A DNA stretch of 64,000 nucleotides. Source: JAFALK01 sp042701975 (GTDB taxonomy: Bacteria; Pseudomonadota; Gammaproteobacteria; Burkholderiales; Burkholderiaceae_C). Each line of letters begins with the position of its first letter. Position 1 is the first letter of the stretch. This document shows positions 26,278 through 34,846 of the stretch, piece after piece. The position numbers and the translations under genes were made by a program. The notes below the pieces were generated by a model that was not told where the DNA came from, did not search any database, and saw nothing but the letters and a program-made list of their open reading frames with translations. The stretch covers positions 3,534,001 to 3,598,000 of the forward strand of contig CP170561.1 in assembly GCA_042701975.1 (NCBI GenBank), read 5' to 3'.

Positions 26278-27135
26278 TCAGCAGCTGAAGTCGTTCTCCA
26301 AGAGCGGCTGCTTCTTGACCACGCGGTCCAGCGCCACCAACTGCTCCAGCAGCGTCTTCATGTGCTTGAGCGGCACGGCGTTGGGGCCGTCACTGAAGGC
26401 CTCGGCCGGGTTCGGATGCGTCTCCATGAAAAGGCCCGCCACGCCCACGCCCACGCCCGCGCGGGCCAGTACCGGCACCATCTCGCGGGCACCGCCGCTG
26501 GTGCCGCCCAGGCCGCCGGGCTTTTGCACCGAGTGGGTCACGTCGAACACCACCGGCGCGCCGGAGTTGCGCATCTCGGCCAGACTGGTCATGTCGGCCA
26601 CCAGGTTGTTGTAGCCGAAGCTCACGCCGCGTTCGCAGGCCAGGAAGCTGTCCTCAGGCAGGCCCACTTCCGCTGCGGCGGCGCGGGCCTTGTCGATGAC
26701 GTTCTTCATGTCCCAGGGCGCGAGGAACTGGCCCTTCTTGATGTTGACCGGCTTGCCCGATTGCGCAACAGCACGGATGAAGTCGGTCTGGCGGCACAGG
26801 AAGGCCGGCGTCTGCAGCACGTCGACGACGCTGGCGACTTCAGCCACCTGCGTGGCGTCGTGGATGTCGGTGAGGATGGGCAGGCCATGAACGCGGCGGA
26901 CCTCGTCGAGGATCTTCAGGCCCGCTTCCATGCCGACGCCGCGCTTGCTGGTGCCGGAGGAACGGTTGGCCTTGTCGAAGGAGCCCTTGTAGATCAGCGG
27001 GATGCCGAGCGAGGAGCAGGCTTCCTTCAGTCGGCCAGCCACGTCGATCGTGATCTCCATGCCTTCGATCGAGCAGGTGCCGGCGATCAGGAAGAAGGGC
27101 TTGTCGATGCCGACGTCGAATCCGCAGAGTTTCAT
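26278..27135 (-). CDS. kdsA: 3-deoxy-8-phosphooctulonate synthase
   Basis: The 285-aa enzyme condenses PEP and arabinose-5-phosphate to KDO-8-phosphate for lipopolysaccharide. The class II, metal-dependent set of ligands is visible: Cys in AGTCSIEG, His in DVTHSVQKPGGLGG, Glu in FMETHPNP and Asp in FSDGPNA. The KKGQFLAPWD and FDKANRSSG motifs are kept. One oddity is Thr in AGTC where Pro is usual. It lies 12 bp after pyrG and is likely in the same operon. Confidence 0.97.
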   Translation of the reverse strand: MKLCGFDVGIDKPFFLIAGTCSIEGMEITIDVAGRLKEACSSLGIPLIYKGSFDKANRSSGTSKRGVGMEAGLKILDEVRRVHGLPILTDIHDATQVAEVASVVDVLQTPAFLCRQTDFIRAVAQSGKPVNIKKGQFLAPWDMKNVIDKARAAAAEVGLPEDSFLACERGVSFGYNNLVADMTSLAEMRNSGAPVVFDVTHSVQKPGGLGGTSGGAREMVPVLARAGVGVGVAGLFMETHPNPAEAFSDGPNAVPLKHMKTLLEQLVALDRVVKKQPLLENDFSC

Positions 27136-27147
27136 GGTGCTCAGTCC

Positions 27148-28794
27148 TTAAGCCTTCTTCTGATGGTCCAGCGCCGCCTTGATGAAGGCGGTGAACAGCG
27201 GGTGGCCGTCCCACGGCGTCGACTTGAACTCGGGGTGGAACTGCACGCCGACATACCAGGGGTGGACGCTCTGCGGCAGCTCGACCATCTCGGTCAGCTT
27301 CTCGCGCTGCGTGATGGCAGAGATCACGAGGCCGGCCTTTTGCAGGCGGTCGAGGTAGTGCTCGTTGGCCTCGTAGCGGTGGCGGTGGCGCTCGGTCACG
27401 ACGGGGCCGTAGATGTCGTAGGCCAGCGTGTCGGGCTTGACGTCGGAGCTCTGCGCGCCCAGGCGCATCGTGCCGCCGAGGTCGGAGTTGGCGTCGCGCT
27501 TCTGGATGGAGCCGTCGGCGTCCTGCCACTCGTCGATCAGGGCGATGACCGGGTGCTGGGTCTCGGGGTCGAACTCGGTGGAGTTGGCGCCGGCCAGGCC
27601 AGCCATGTGCCGGGCGTACTCGATCGTGGCGACCTGCATGCCCAGGCAGATGCCCAGGTAAGGCAGCTTGTGCTCACGGGCGTACTGGGCCGCCAGGATC
27701 TTGCCTTCCACGCCGCGCTTGCCGAAGCCGCCGGGGACGAGGATGGCGTCGAATTGCTTCAGCTGGTCGACCGTGTCGGGCGTCAGCTGTTCCGAATCCA
27801 CGTACTCGATCTTCACGCCCGAGTGGTTGTGGATGCCGGCGTGGCGCAGCGCTTCGTTGAGCGACTTGTACGAGTCCGACAGGTCGGTGTACTTGCCGCA
27901 CATGGCGATGGTGACCTGGCGCGCGGGGTTCTCTACCTCGTGCACCAGGGTGTCCCAGCGCTTCAGGTCGGTGGACTTGGTGTTGAGCTGCAGCTTCGTG
28001 CAGATCAGCTGGTCCAGGCCCTGCTCGTGCAGCATGCGCGGCACCTTGTAGATCGTGTTCACATCCCACATGGAGATCACGCCGTATTCAGCCACGTTCG
28101 TGAACAGCGAGATCTTCTCGCGCTCGTCGTCCGGGATGCGGCGGTCGGCGCGGCAGAGCAGGGCGTCCGGCTGGATGCCGATCTCGCGCAGCTTCTGCAC
28201 CGTGTGTTGGGTGGGCTTGGTCTTGAGCTCGCCGGCAGCAGCGATCCAGGGCACGTAGGTCAGGTGGACGAAGGCGACGTTGTTCGGGCCGGCCTTCAGG
28301 CTCATCTGGCGCGCAGCCTCGAGGAAGGGCAGCGATTCGATGTCGCCGACCGTGCCGCCGATTTCCACGATCGCCACGTCCACCGCCTCGGGCGTGCCTT
28401 GGCCGGCGCCACGACGGATGAAATCTTGCATCTCGTTCGTGATGTGCGGGATCACCTGAACGGTCTTGCCCAGGTAGTCGCCGCGGCGCTCTTTCTCCAG
28501 CACCGACATGTAGATCTGGCCGGTGGTGAAGTTGTTGCTCTTCTTCATCCGCGTGGTGATGAAGCGCTCGTAGTGGCCGAGGTCCAGATCCGTTTCCGCG
28601 CCGTCGTCGGTGACGAAGACTTCACCGTGCTGGAACGGCGACATCGTGCCGGGGTCGACGTTGATGTACGGATCGAGCTTGATGAGGGTGACTTTAAGGC
28701 CGCGCGATTCGAGGATGGCAGCCAGAGAGGCCGACGCGATGCCCTTGCCGAGAGAGGACACCACACCGCCCGTGACGAAGACGTACTTGGTCAT
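27148..28794 (-). CDS. pyrG: CTP synthase
   Basis: The 548-aa enzyme aminates UTP to CTP. The N-terminal synthetase domain has the P-loop-like VTGGVVSSLGKGI (residues 7-19) and the DPYINVDPGTMSPFQHGEV block. The C-terminal glutamine amidotransferase domain has the nucleophile motif GICLGMQ and the His-Glu pair in FHPEF. All regions are present at the usual length. Confidence 0.98.
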   Translation of the reverse strand: MTKYVFVTGGVVSSLGKGIASASLAAILESRGLKVTLIKLDPYINVDPGTMSPFQHGEVFVTDDGAETDLDLGHYERFITTRMKKSNNFTTGQIYMSVLEKERRGDYLGKTVQVIPHITNEMQDFIRRGAGQGTPEAVDVAIVEIGGTVGDIESLPFLEAARQMSLKAGPNNVAFVHLTYVPWIAAAGELKTKPTQHTVQKLREIGIQPDALLCRADRRIPDDEREKISLFTNVAEYGVISMWDVNTIYKVPRMLHEQGLDQLICTKLQLNTKSTDLKRWDTLVHEVENPARQVTIAMCGKYTDLSDSYKSLNEALRHAGIHNHSGVKIEYVDSEQLTPDTVDQLKQFDAILVPGGFGKRGVEGKILAAQYAREHKLPYLGICLGMQVATIEYARHMAGLAGANSTEFDPETQHPVIALIDEWQDADGSIQKRDANSDLGGTMRLGAQSSDVKPDTLAYDIYGPVVTERHRHRYEANEHYLDRLQKAGLVISAITQREKLTEMVELPQSVHPWYVGVQFHPEFKSTPWDGHPLFTAFIKAALDHQKKA

Positions 28795-28875
28795 TTGGTC
28801 TTGCAGCGCCGTCCTTGCGACGACGCTGTGGTGGGAAATGCGGATTATAGGGGATGGCCCTAGGCCTGCGGCGGT

Positions 28876-29450
28876 TCAGATGAACTGCAGGCGCTGACGC
28901 TCGACGAAGCGGGCCAGGGGCGTCATGGCGAACGCAAGGCTTCGCCCAACTGCGCCGTGGGTGCCGAGTGCGAAGCACACGGCGGGCAAGCCACGCAACT
29001 GCAAGTCACCAAGCCGCAAGCTCAGGCGTCGGCTCGATGGATCCAGCTGAAACGAGCCGTTCTTTCCTGCGAGCCAGCGAAGCAAGACTCGCGGCACATT
29101 GGCCGCCGGACCTGTCAGCAGCAATTGCCGCGGGGCCATGGCATCAGCCACCACAAGCTGCCTTGCCTGGGCGGCAACGGCATCACGGGCGTGCAGTTCC
29201 GGTCGCACGGGCATGCCGCTTGGCAGACGAAAGTTGCGCACCAGGCCCAGCCTGTGCATCAGCACCAGCGCCCACCAGCCCGGATCCCATTCGCCAGCGT
29301 AGAGACCCAGGCGAGCGGAGCCCGGGAACGCATGGTGGTTGTTGTGCCAGCACTCGCCCATGGTCAGCAGCGAAGTGAAGTGGATGTTCCTTCCCTGCAC
29401 GGCGGCTCCCTCCACGTCAACCCGCAGATCAAGCCATTTCGCGCGGAGCT
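28876..29450 (-). pseudogene. 5'-truncated acyl-CoA (delta-9) fatty-acid desaturase remnant
   Basis: The frame begins to look like a desaturase immediately after the stop of the upstream hydrolase. It runs through VEGAAVQGRN and the third histidine box GECWHNNHHAFPGSARLGLY to WDPGWW. The first two His boxes and the membrane helices, roughly 200 residues, are absent. The first plausible start is a GTG at 29413-29415. Without the other iron ligands it cannot be an active diiron desaturase. After the WDPGWW region a further stretch of about 130 residues reads to TGA at 28876 with little family resemblance. It most likely marks an old deletion or recombination. Confidence 0.75.
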
Positions 29451-30268
29451 CAGGCGGAAGTGGTTTCTGCCCGCAGGGTGTCGAGCATCTGCAACACCGC
29501 CACAGCCGTGTCGTCCGGCCTCTCGAAGCAGTAGAGATGCGTGCCTTCGAACCAGTGGAAATGCTTGCCGGCCAGGGCCTTGCTGGCGTGGGCGCCGGCC
29601 TGGCGCATTTCCTCGCTCTGCGTGCCGGCGATGAAACCCACCGGGCAGCGCGGCGGATGGCGCTGCAGCAAAAAGCCCAGGTGGTGCGGCAGCGTGTTGT
29701 AAATGCGGGTCTCGACCTCGCGGCGGAACTTCAGCACCGTCTTGCCGCCGGTTTCCTCGAAGCCATGCTCGACGTAATCGGCCAGCACGCGTGGATCCCA
29801 GCGGGCGAACTTGCCCTTGGACGAGAAGTGCGCCAGCACGGCCGCGCGGTCCGGCCATTCGTAGCGGCGCTGCGCGGAAATCTTGCCGGGCGAGACGCGC
29901 TGCATCAGCCGCATCGCCTTGGCCATGCGGATGCTGTGAGCTCGCCAGCCGTCGATCACGGGCGAGTCGAGCAACACCAGTTCCGAGACCAGGTCCGGGC
30001 GGCGACAGGCCGTCAGCAGGCTCAAGGCGCCGCCCAGCGAATGGCCGACCAGCGTCACCGGGCCTTCGGGCTTGACGTCTTGCTCGATGAAGCGGATCAG
30101 CTGATCGCGCAGGCCGCGCCAGTTGCTGGTGACCGGGAAGTCCGGGTCGTGGCCGAACTGCGGCAGTGCGTGCACCTGCCAGCCCGCGGCGCGCCAGACC
30201 TCGAACAGCCTGCCGTAGGTGGCCGAGGGGAAACTGTTGCCGTGGCTGAAGACCAGGGTGCGCGTCAT
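29450..30268 (-). CDS. alpha/beta hydrolase
   Basis: The 272-aa protein has the classical alpha/beta fold. The oxyanion-hole motif FSHGNSFP is near residue 7 and the nucleophile elbow GHSLGG near residue 95. An acidic residue region and a final His in EGTHLYCFERPD complete the triad. The substrate is unknown. The ATG overlaps the mutS stop by ATGA, so it is probably translated from the mutS mRNA. Its stop falls at the breakpoint of the truncated desaturase. Confidence 0.88.
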   Translation of the reverse strand: MTRTLVFSHGNSFPSATYGRLFEVWRAAGWQVHALPQFGHDPDFPVTSNWRGLRDQLIRFIEQDVKPEGPVTLVGHSLGGALSLLTACRRPDLVSELVLLDSPVIDGWRAHSIRMAKAMRLMQRVSPGKISAQRRYEWPDRAAVLAHFSSKGKFARWDPRVLADYVEHGFEETGGKTVLKFRREVETRIYNTLPHHLGFLLQRHPPRCPVGFIAGTQSEEMRQAGAHASKALAGKHFHWFEGTHLYCFERPDDTAVAVLQMLDTLRAETTSA

Positions 30269-32838
30269 GCGGAAAGTTTCTTGAGGCGGTAGACAAGTTC
30301 CAGCGCCTCGCGGGGGCTCAGCGCGTCGGGGTCCACAGTCTGCATGGCATCAAGAAGCGGATGTGTCTCCTCGGCGACGGGCGCGGGCGGCGGCGCCGCG
30401 AACAGGTCGATCTGCGCGTCGCCCGACTCGGCCTTGGCTTCCAGTGCCTCCAGAGTGTTGCGCGCCTGGCGGACCAGCGAGCTGGGCATACCCGCCAGGC
30501 GCGCCACCTGCACGCCGTAGCTGCGGCTGGCCGGGCCGGCCTGGATCTCGTGCAGAAAGACGATGTCGTCACCGCTCTCCACCGCCGAGACATGGCAGTT
30601 CTGCGCCTGGCCGTGCTTGGTCGGGAACTCGGTCAGCTCGAAATAATGGGTGGCAAACAGCGTGAAGGCGCGCGTCTTGTCGTGCAGATGGCTGGCAATG
30701 GCGCCGGCCAGGGCCAGGCCGTCGAAGGTCGAGGTGCCTCGGCCGATCTCGTCCATCAGCACCAGCGATTGATCGGTGGCGCCATTGAGGATGGCGGCGG
30801 CTTCGGTCATCTCCAACATGAAGGTCGACTGCGCATTGGCCAGGTCGTCCGCCGCGCCGATGCGGGTGTGGATCGCATCCATCGGCCCGAGTCGGCAACT
30901 GGTGGCCGGCACGTAGGAGCCCATCGCCGCCAGTAGCGCGATCAGGGCCACCTGGCGCATGAAGGTCGATTTACCGCCCATGTTCGGGCCGGTGATCACG
31001 AGCATGCGGGTGCGGGCGTCGAGCCGGCAATCGTTGGCCATGAACTCGGCACCGGCGGTTTCCCGCAGGCGCGCCTCCACCACCGGATGGCGGCCGCCCA
31101 CGATGTCGATGGCGGGCTGGGTCACGAACTCGGGCTGGCACCAGCCCAACGTCGCCGCGCGTTCGGCCAGGGCCGCGAGCGCATCCAGGGCGGCGAGGGC
31201 GCGGCCCAGCGTGGTCAGTGCTTCCAGCTCCTCGATCAACTGATCGAGCAGCAGCTCGTAGAGGTACTTCTCGCGCGTCAGCGAGCGTTCCTGGGCCGAC
31301 AGCGCCTTGTCCTCGAAGGTCTTGAGCTCGGGCGTGATGTAGCGCTCGGCGTTCTTCAGCGTCTGGCGGCGCTGGTAGTCCATCGGCACCTTGTCCACCT
31401 GGCCCTGCGTGACCTCGATGTAGAAGCCGTGGACCTTGTTGAACTGGACACGCAGGTTGGCGATGCCGGTACGGGCGCGCTCGCGGGCTTCCAGGTCAAT
31501 CAGGAAGGCGTCGCAGTTCTCTGCGATGCCGCGCAGCTCATCAAGCTCTGCGTCGAAACCGGGGGCGATCACACCGCCGTCGCGCAACAGCACGGCGGGT
31601 TCTTCGGCGATCGCACGGCGCAGCAGCTCTTCGATATGCGGAGAGGCCGCCAGGCCCGCCGACAGGTGATCGATCAAGGCTGATCCTGCGGGCAGGGCGC
31701 GAGCCAGCGAAGGCAACAACTGCAAGGTTGAGCGCAGGCCGGCCAGCTCACGCGGGCGCACCTGGCGCAGCGCCACGCGGGCGGCGATGCGCTCCACGTC
31801 GGACACGCCACGCAGGGCCTCACGCAGCGGCTCGAAGCCCGCTTCCATGAAGACCGCAATGGCTCCGTGGCGAGCCATGGCTTGGCCGCGTTCGCGCATC
31901 GGGTGCAGCAGCCAGTGGCGCAGCGCGCGGCTGCCCATGCCGGTGCGGCAGCTGTCCAGCAGTGAAAGCAGCGTCGGGCTGGTCTCGCCGCGCAGGGTCT
32001 GCGTCAGTTCCAGATTGCGTTGCGTGGCCGGGGGCAGGTCCAGCAAGTCGCACGCACGCTGCACCGCCAGACTGCGTACATGGGCCAGCGAGCGGCCCTG
32101 GGTGTGCTCGGCATAACTGAGCAAGGCAGCGGCAGCGGACTGGGCGGCAGGCAGATCCTGCGCGTTGAAGCCTTGCAGGCTGGCGACGCCCAATTGCTCA
32201 CAGAGCTTGCGCACGCCTAAAGCGGAGTCGAACTGCCAGCCCGGCCGATTGGTGATGGCGCAGCGAGCGGCCAGCACGGCGGCCGGTTGCTTCTCGCGGT
32301 CCACGAGGACTTCGGCCGGCATCAGGCGCGCCAGGAAGGACGGCAGCTCGCGGTCGCTGCATTCGGCCAAGCCGATGGCGCCCTGGGTCATCGAGAGCCA
32401 GGCCAGGCCCAATTTCTTGCCTTGGCTGACCACGGCCAGCAGCACCGAGTCCTGCTTGTCGGCCAGCAATTCCGAATCCGTCACCGTGCCCGGCGTGACC
32501 ACGCGCACGACCTTGCGTTCGACGGGCCCCTTGGCCGTGGCCACATCGCCCACCTGCTCGGCGATCGCCACCGCTTCGCCGAGCTTGATCAGCTTGGCGA
32601 GATAACTCTCCAATGCGTGGACCGGTACGCCAGCCATCACAACGGGTTCACCGCCGCTTTGGCCGCGGGCCGTCAGAGTGATGTCCAGCAGGGCGTTGCA
32701 CTTGCGCGCGTCATCGAAGAAGACCTCGTAGAAATCACCCATGCGGAAGAACACCAGCACGTCAGGATGGTCCGCCTTCAGGCGGAAATACTGCTGCATG
32801 ACGGGGGTGTGATGGGAGAGGTCTGCGGGCTGGCTCAT
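30265..32838 (-). CDS. mutS: DNA mismatch repair protein MutS
   Basis: The 857-aa protein recognises mispairs and recruits MutL. The mismatch-binding Phe-x-Glu lies in RMGDFYEVFFDDA near the N-terminus. The C-terminal ATPase has TGPNMGGKSTFMRQ, the Walker B segment LVLMDEIGRGTSTFDG and the FATHYFELTE signature. ATG 32838 is used; a TTG 21 bp upstream is less likely. mutL is not in the window. Confidence 0.97.
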   Translation of the reverse strand: MSQPADLSHHTPVMQQYFRLKADHPDVLVFFRMGDFYEVFFDDARKCNALLDITLTARGQSGGEPVVMAGVPVHALESYLAKLIKLGEAVAIAEQVGDVATAKGPVERKVVRVVTPGTVTDSELLADKQDSVLLAVVSQGKKLGLAWLSMTQGAIGLAECSDRELPSFLARLMPAEVLVDREKQPAAVLAARCAITNRPGWQFDSALGVRKLCEQLGVASLQGFNAQDLPAAQSAAAALLSYAEHTQGRSLAHVRSLAVQRACDLLDLPPATQRNLELTQTLRGETSPTLLSLLDSCRTGMGSRALRHWLLHPMRERGQAMARHGAIAVFMEAGFEPLREALRGVSDVERIAARVALRQVRPRELAGLRSTLQLLPSLARALPAGSALIDHLSAGLAASPHIEELLRRAIAEEPAVLLRDGGVIAPGFDAELDELRGIAENCDAFLIDLEARERARTGIANLRVQFNKVHGFYIEVTQGQVDKVPMDYQRRQTLKNAERYITPELKTFEDKALSAQERSLTREKYLYELLLDQLIEELEALTTLGRALAALDALAALAERAATLGWCQPEFVTQPAIDIVGGRHPVVEARLRETAGAEFMANDCRLDARTRMLVITGPNMGGKSTFMRQVALIALLAAMGSYVPATSCRLGPMDAIHTRIGAADDLANAQSTFMLEMTEAAAILNGATDQSLVLMDEIGRGTSTFDGLALAGAIASHLHDKTRAFTLFATHYFELTEFPTKHGQAQNCHVSAVESGDDIVFLHEIQAGPASRSYGVQVARLAGMPSSLVRQARNTLEALEAKAESGDAQIDLFAAPPPAPVAEETHPLLDAMQTVDPDALSPREALELVYRLKKLSA

Positions 32839-32852
32839 CGGCGTCTTCAAGA

Positions 32853-32888
32853 TGAACAAAGCCCTCTCGGGAGAAGCGGGAGGGCTTT
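32853..32888 (-). terminator. hairpin terminator between the metal cluster and mutS
   Basis: A 9-bp stem pairs AAAGCCCTC (32858-32866) with GAGGGCTTT (32880-32888) around a 13-nt loop that can pair further. On the minus strand it ends in TTTGTTC. This fits a Rho-independent terminator for the upstream MerT-like gene, just before mutS. Confidence 0.65.
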
Positions 32889-32913
32889 GCGGAACGGGCC
32901 AGAGTTTAAGTGC

Positions 32914-33306
32914 TTAACTGCTTATCCAGGGCTGGACGAAGGCGAACCAGCTGCCGACGAGGTAGAGCAGCAGGCTGACACCGTAGACACGGGCCGCCTG
33001 CCTGCGAGTTTGCAGGCAGGCGTGACGCAGCGCTGGGTCGATGGGGCAGGGGGCGCGCCGGTTGCGCCATTGCAGCGCACCGCTGGCCAGCAGCATCAGC
33101 CCCGCGAAGGCAAACAGGCCCAGCTTGTGTTCGCTGAGCCAGACGACCTGCGGGAAGACCGCCACCAGCGAAGACAGCGCCGCCCCCGCGCCCAGCCCCA
33201 CCAGCAGTGCCGGAATGGCGCAGCACACCAGCGTGCTGGAGCTGGCGAACAGGCTGAGCAGGGCGGTCCAGAAGCCGGGGCGGGTCGCGTCACCGGGTGC
33301 AGTCAT
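32914..33306 (-). CDS. MerT-like inner-membrane metal transport protein
   Basis: The 130-aa protein has three predicted membrane helices. A vicinal cysteine pair lies in the first (STLVCCAIPALLVGLGAG), as in MerT-type mercuric transporters. A further Cys pair is spread over the loop before the third helix (APCPIDPALRHACLQ). It overlaps the upstream HMA-protein gene by ATGA. No merR or merA is present, so mercury is not implied; copper, zinc or another soft metal is equally possible. Confidence 0.7.
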   Translation of the reverse strand: MTAPGDATRPGFWTALLSLFASSSTLVCCAIPALLVGLGAGAALSSLVAVFPQVVWLSEHKLGLFAFAGLMLLASGALQWRNRRAPCPIDPALRHACLQTRRQAARVYGVSLLLYLVGSWFAFVQPWISS

Positions 33307-33629
33307 GGCTTGTCCTTGGCCGCGGCCTTGATCTCCGCCACCGACTGCGTCAGCGCCTCTGTCCGGGTCACGTCGTAGCCGGCCTCGACGATCTCGGCGG
33401 TGATGGCCTTGGGGTCGAGCGTCTGGCCCTCCTTGGCCTCGACGACGACAAACTTCTTCTTCAGATCGACGAGCACCGCCTGCGTGGCGCCCATCTTGCC
33501 GATGCGCTTCTCGATGCCCTGTGCACAGAAGGCGCAGACCATGCCGTTGACGGTGAACTTGAGGCTGCTGGCAGCCATCGCGGGTGCGGTGGCCAGGGCG
33601 AAAGCCAGGGCAATGAGGGTTTTGTTCAT
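33303..33629 (-). CDS. periplasmic heavy-metal-associated (HMA) domain protein, MerP/CopZ-like
   Basis: The 108-aa product has a signal peptide (residues 1-19, ending APAMA). An HMA ferredoxin-like fold follows with the metal-binding motif GMVCAFCAQGIEKRI (CxxC). The C-terminal 20 residues are charged. An exported HMA protein next to a MerT-like carrier resembles the MerP-MerT relay, in which a periplasmic chaperone hands metal to the transporter. The ATGA overlap with the transporter gene supports joint action. Confidence 0.82.
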   Translation of the reverse strand: MNKTLIALAFALATAPAMAASSLKFTVNGMVCAFCAQGIEKRIGKMGATQAVLVDLKKKFVVVEAKEGQTLDPKAITAEIVEAGYDVTRTEALTQSVAEIKAAAKDKP

Positions 33630-33642
33630 GATGGCAATCCTT

Positions 33643-34290
33643 TCAATAGGTGTACATGAAGTTGGCGCGGAGCTGGGACGAGTTGTTCATGCCCAGTTCG
33701 ACGAAATAGCGCCGGTTGATGAGACGAAGCATGGGCGTGACCTCGGTCTTCTCGGACAGGCCGCGCATGCGCCGCGCCTCGATCACGAACCAGGGCTGCG
33801 TCTGGTCGTATTCGGCCTCGAAGAAGGAGAAGCCGAGTCGGGCCGAGGCGAAGTCATGGTTGATGCCGCTGGCGCGGTACAGCCTTGCGGTGGCCGAGGC
33901 GTAGAAGCGCGTGGTCTCGTAGTCGAGCAGCAGACCCGGCGTGGCCATGACGCGGCTGCCGCCGAAGTCATTGCCGCTGACCGCGCCCAGGCCGCCGACG
34001 ATCCAGACGTTGGCTTGCGCCTCCGGCAGGTTCCAGCGCAGGGCCAGGCGCGTGTAAGTGGCCTCGCCGAGCCGCCGCGTCAACCGGCCGTCGTCGGATT
34101 TCATCTCCAGGCCGGAAAGGCCGATGGCGTCACGCGAGGTGAGCGCGTAGTTGACGAAGACTTCCTGCCAGTTGGCGCCAAGGTCGCCCATGGCCATCCA
34201 GCTGCCCTTGAAGCCCATCGGGCCGGCCCAGGCCGCTTGCGCGCCCAAGGCTGCCGCGCAGGCGAGCGCGGCAGGTAAATGCAATTTCAC
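33643..34290 (-). CDS. putative outer-membrane beta-barrel protein
   Basis: The 215-aa product starts at GTG 34288-34290 and has a signal peptide ending AAWA. The mature part shows alternating polar/hydrophobic strands rich in aromatic residues and ends in an aromatic Tyr (NFMYTY), as outer-membrane barrels do. I do not recognise a named family. It sits 13 bp upstream of the HMA gene in a four-gene same-strand run and may be the outer-membrane part of a metal-handling system; this is inference. Confidence 0.7.
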   Translation of the reverse strand: MKLHLPAALACAAALGAQAAWAGPMGFKGSWMAMGDLGANWQEVFVNYALTSRDAIGLSGLEMKSDDGRLTRRLGEATYTRLALRWNLPEAQANVWIVGGLGAVSGNDFGGSRVMATPGLLLDYETTRFYASATARLYRASGINHDFASARLGFSFFEAEYDQTQPWFVIEARRMRGLSEKTEVTPMLRLINRRYFVELGMNNSSQLRANFMYTY

Positions 34291-34372
34291 GGATGCTCTC
34301 CAAACAGCTGGGCATCAATGCCCAGGGAACCCGCGCCGAAGGGAAGGCGCAGGCGGACTCAGGCTGTCGGAG

Positions 34373-34702
34373 TCAGGAGATTGGGGGTTTGGCGCTGCGC
34401 GCGAGCTCGGCGCTGCTGAAGCGCTCGTCCGGCACAGGCAGGGAGGTGCCTGGGGCGGAGGCTTGGAATTCAAGCAGCGGGAAGACCGGGGCAGCCAGGC
34501 TCATGCAGAGCTGGCAGCTCTGGCAGCCGTGGTTGAACATCGCCGTGCCGTCTGCGCCCTTCTTCATCGGACAGTCTTGCATCGTGGCCATGGCGGCGCT
34601 CATGCCGAGCTCGACGGTGGCCATGTCGACAGTGATGCGCTCCGCCGTCCAGCCGCGCAGGGGCAGCAGGGCGACCAGGAGGATGAGAAGCCATCGGCGC
34701 AT
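34373..34702 (-). CDS. small exported Cys/Met-rich protein (DUF2946-like)
   Basis: The 109-aa product has a signal peptide (about 1-19). The mature region is rich in Met and Cys: a stretch with METs (GMSAAMATMQDCPMKKG) is followed by HGCQSCQLCMSLAA, in which three Cys lie within six residues. This suggests periplasmic soft-metal binding. It is the first gene of the four-gene cluster, 82 bp ahead of the barrel gene, and is divergent from the chemoreceptor. Confidence 0.7.
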   Translation of the reverse strand: MRRWLLILLVALLPLRGWTAERITVDMATVELGMSAAMATMQDCPMKKGADGTAMFNHGCQSCQLCMSLAAPVFPLLEFQASAPGTSLPVPDERFSSAELARSAKPPIS

Positions 34703-34846
34703 GGGGTGGATCTTATGCGATGCGTTTTTGCAAATATTGCCCCTAACTTCACAGTTGAGCGCAAGGCCTTGTCACACTGCGGCGAAACAATACCGGGTTT
34801 GGTTTGCCGAGGAATCGCCCAGCAAGCGGCGATGGAGGACAAGAAG

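Noticed and set aside
26362..28863. 833-codon open frame antisense to kdsA and pyrG
   Set aside because: It is a GC-rich shadow of two clear housekeeping genes. The protein is low-complexity (His, Gly, Val, Arg) and has no family pattern.
32839..32859. Upstream TTG start for mutS
   Set aside because: It would place the start inside the terminator region and add residues without family support; ATG 32838 fits MutS better.
32914..33629. Classical mercury-resistance operon
   Set aside because: merR, merA and merC/D are absent, and the first two genes of the cluster are not mer components.
34703..34846. Sigma-28 promoter for the chemoreceptor
   Set aside because: No convincing TAAA...GCCGATAA pair at the right spacing could be found in the gap.
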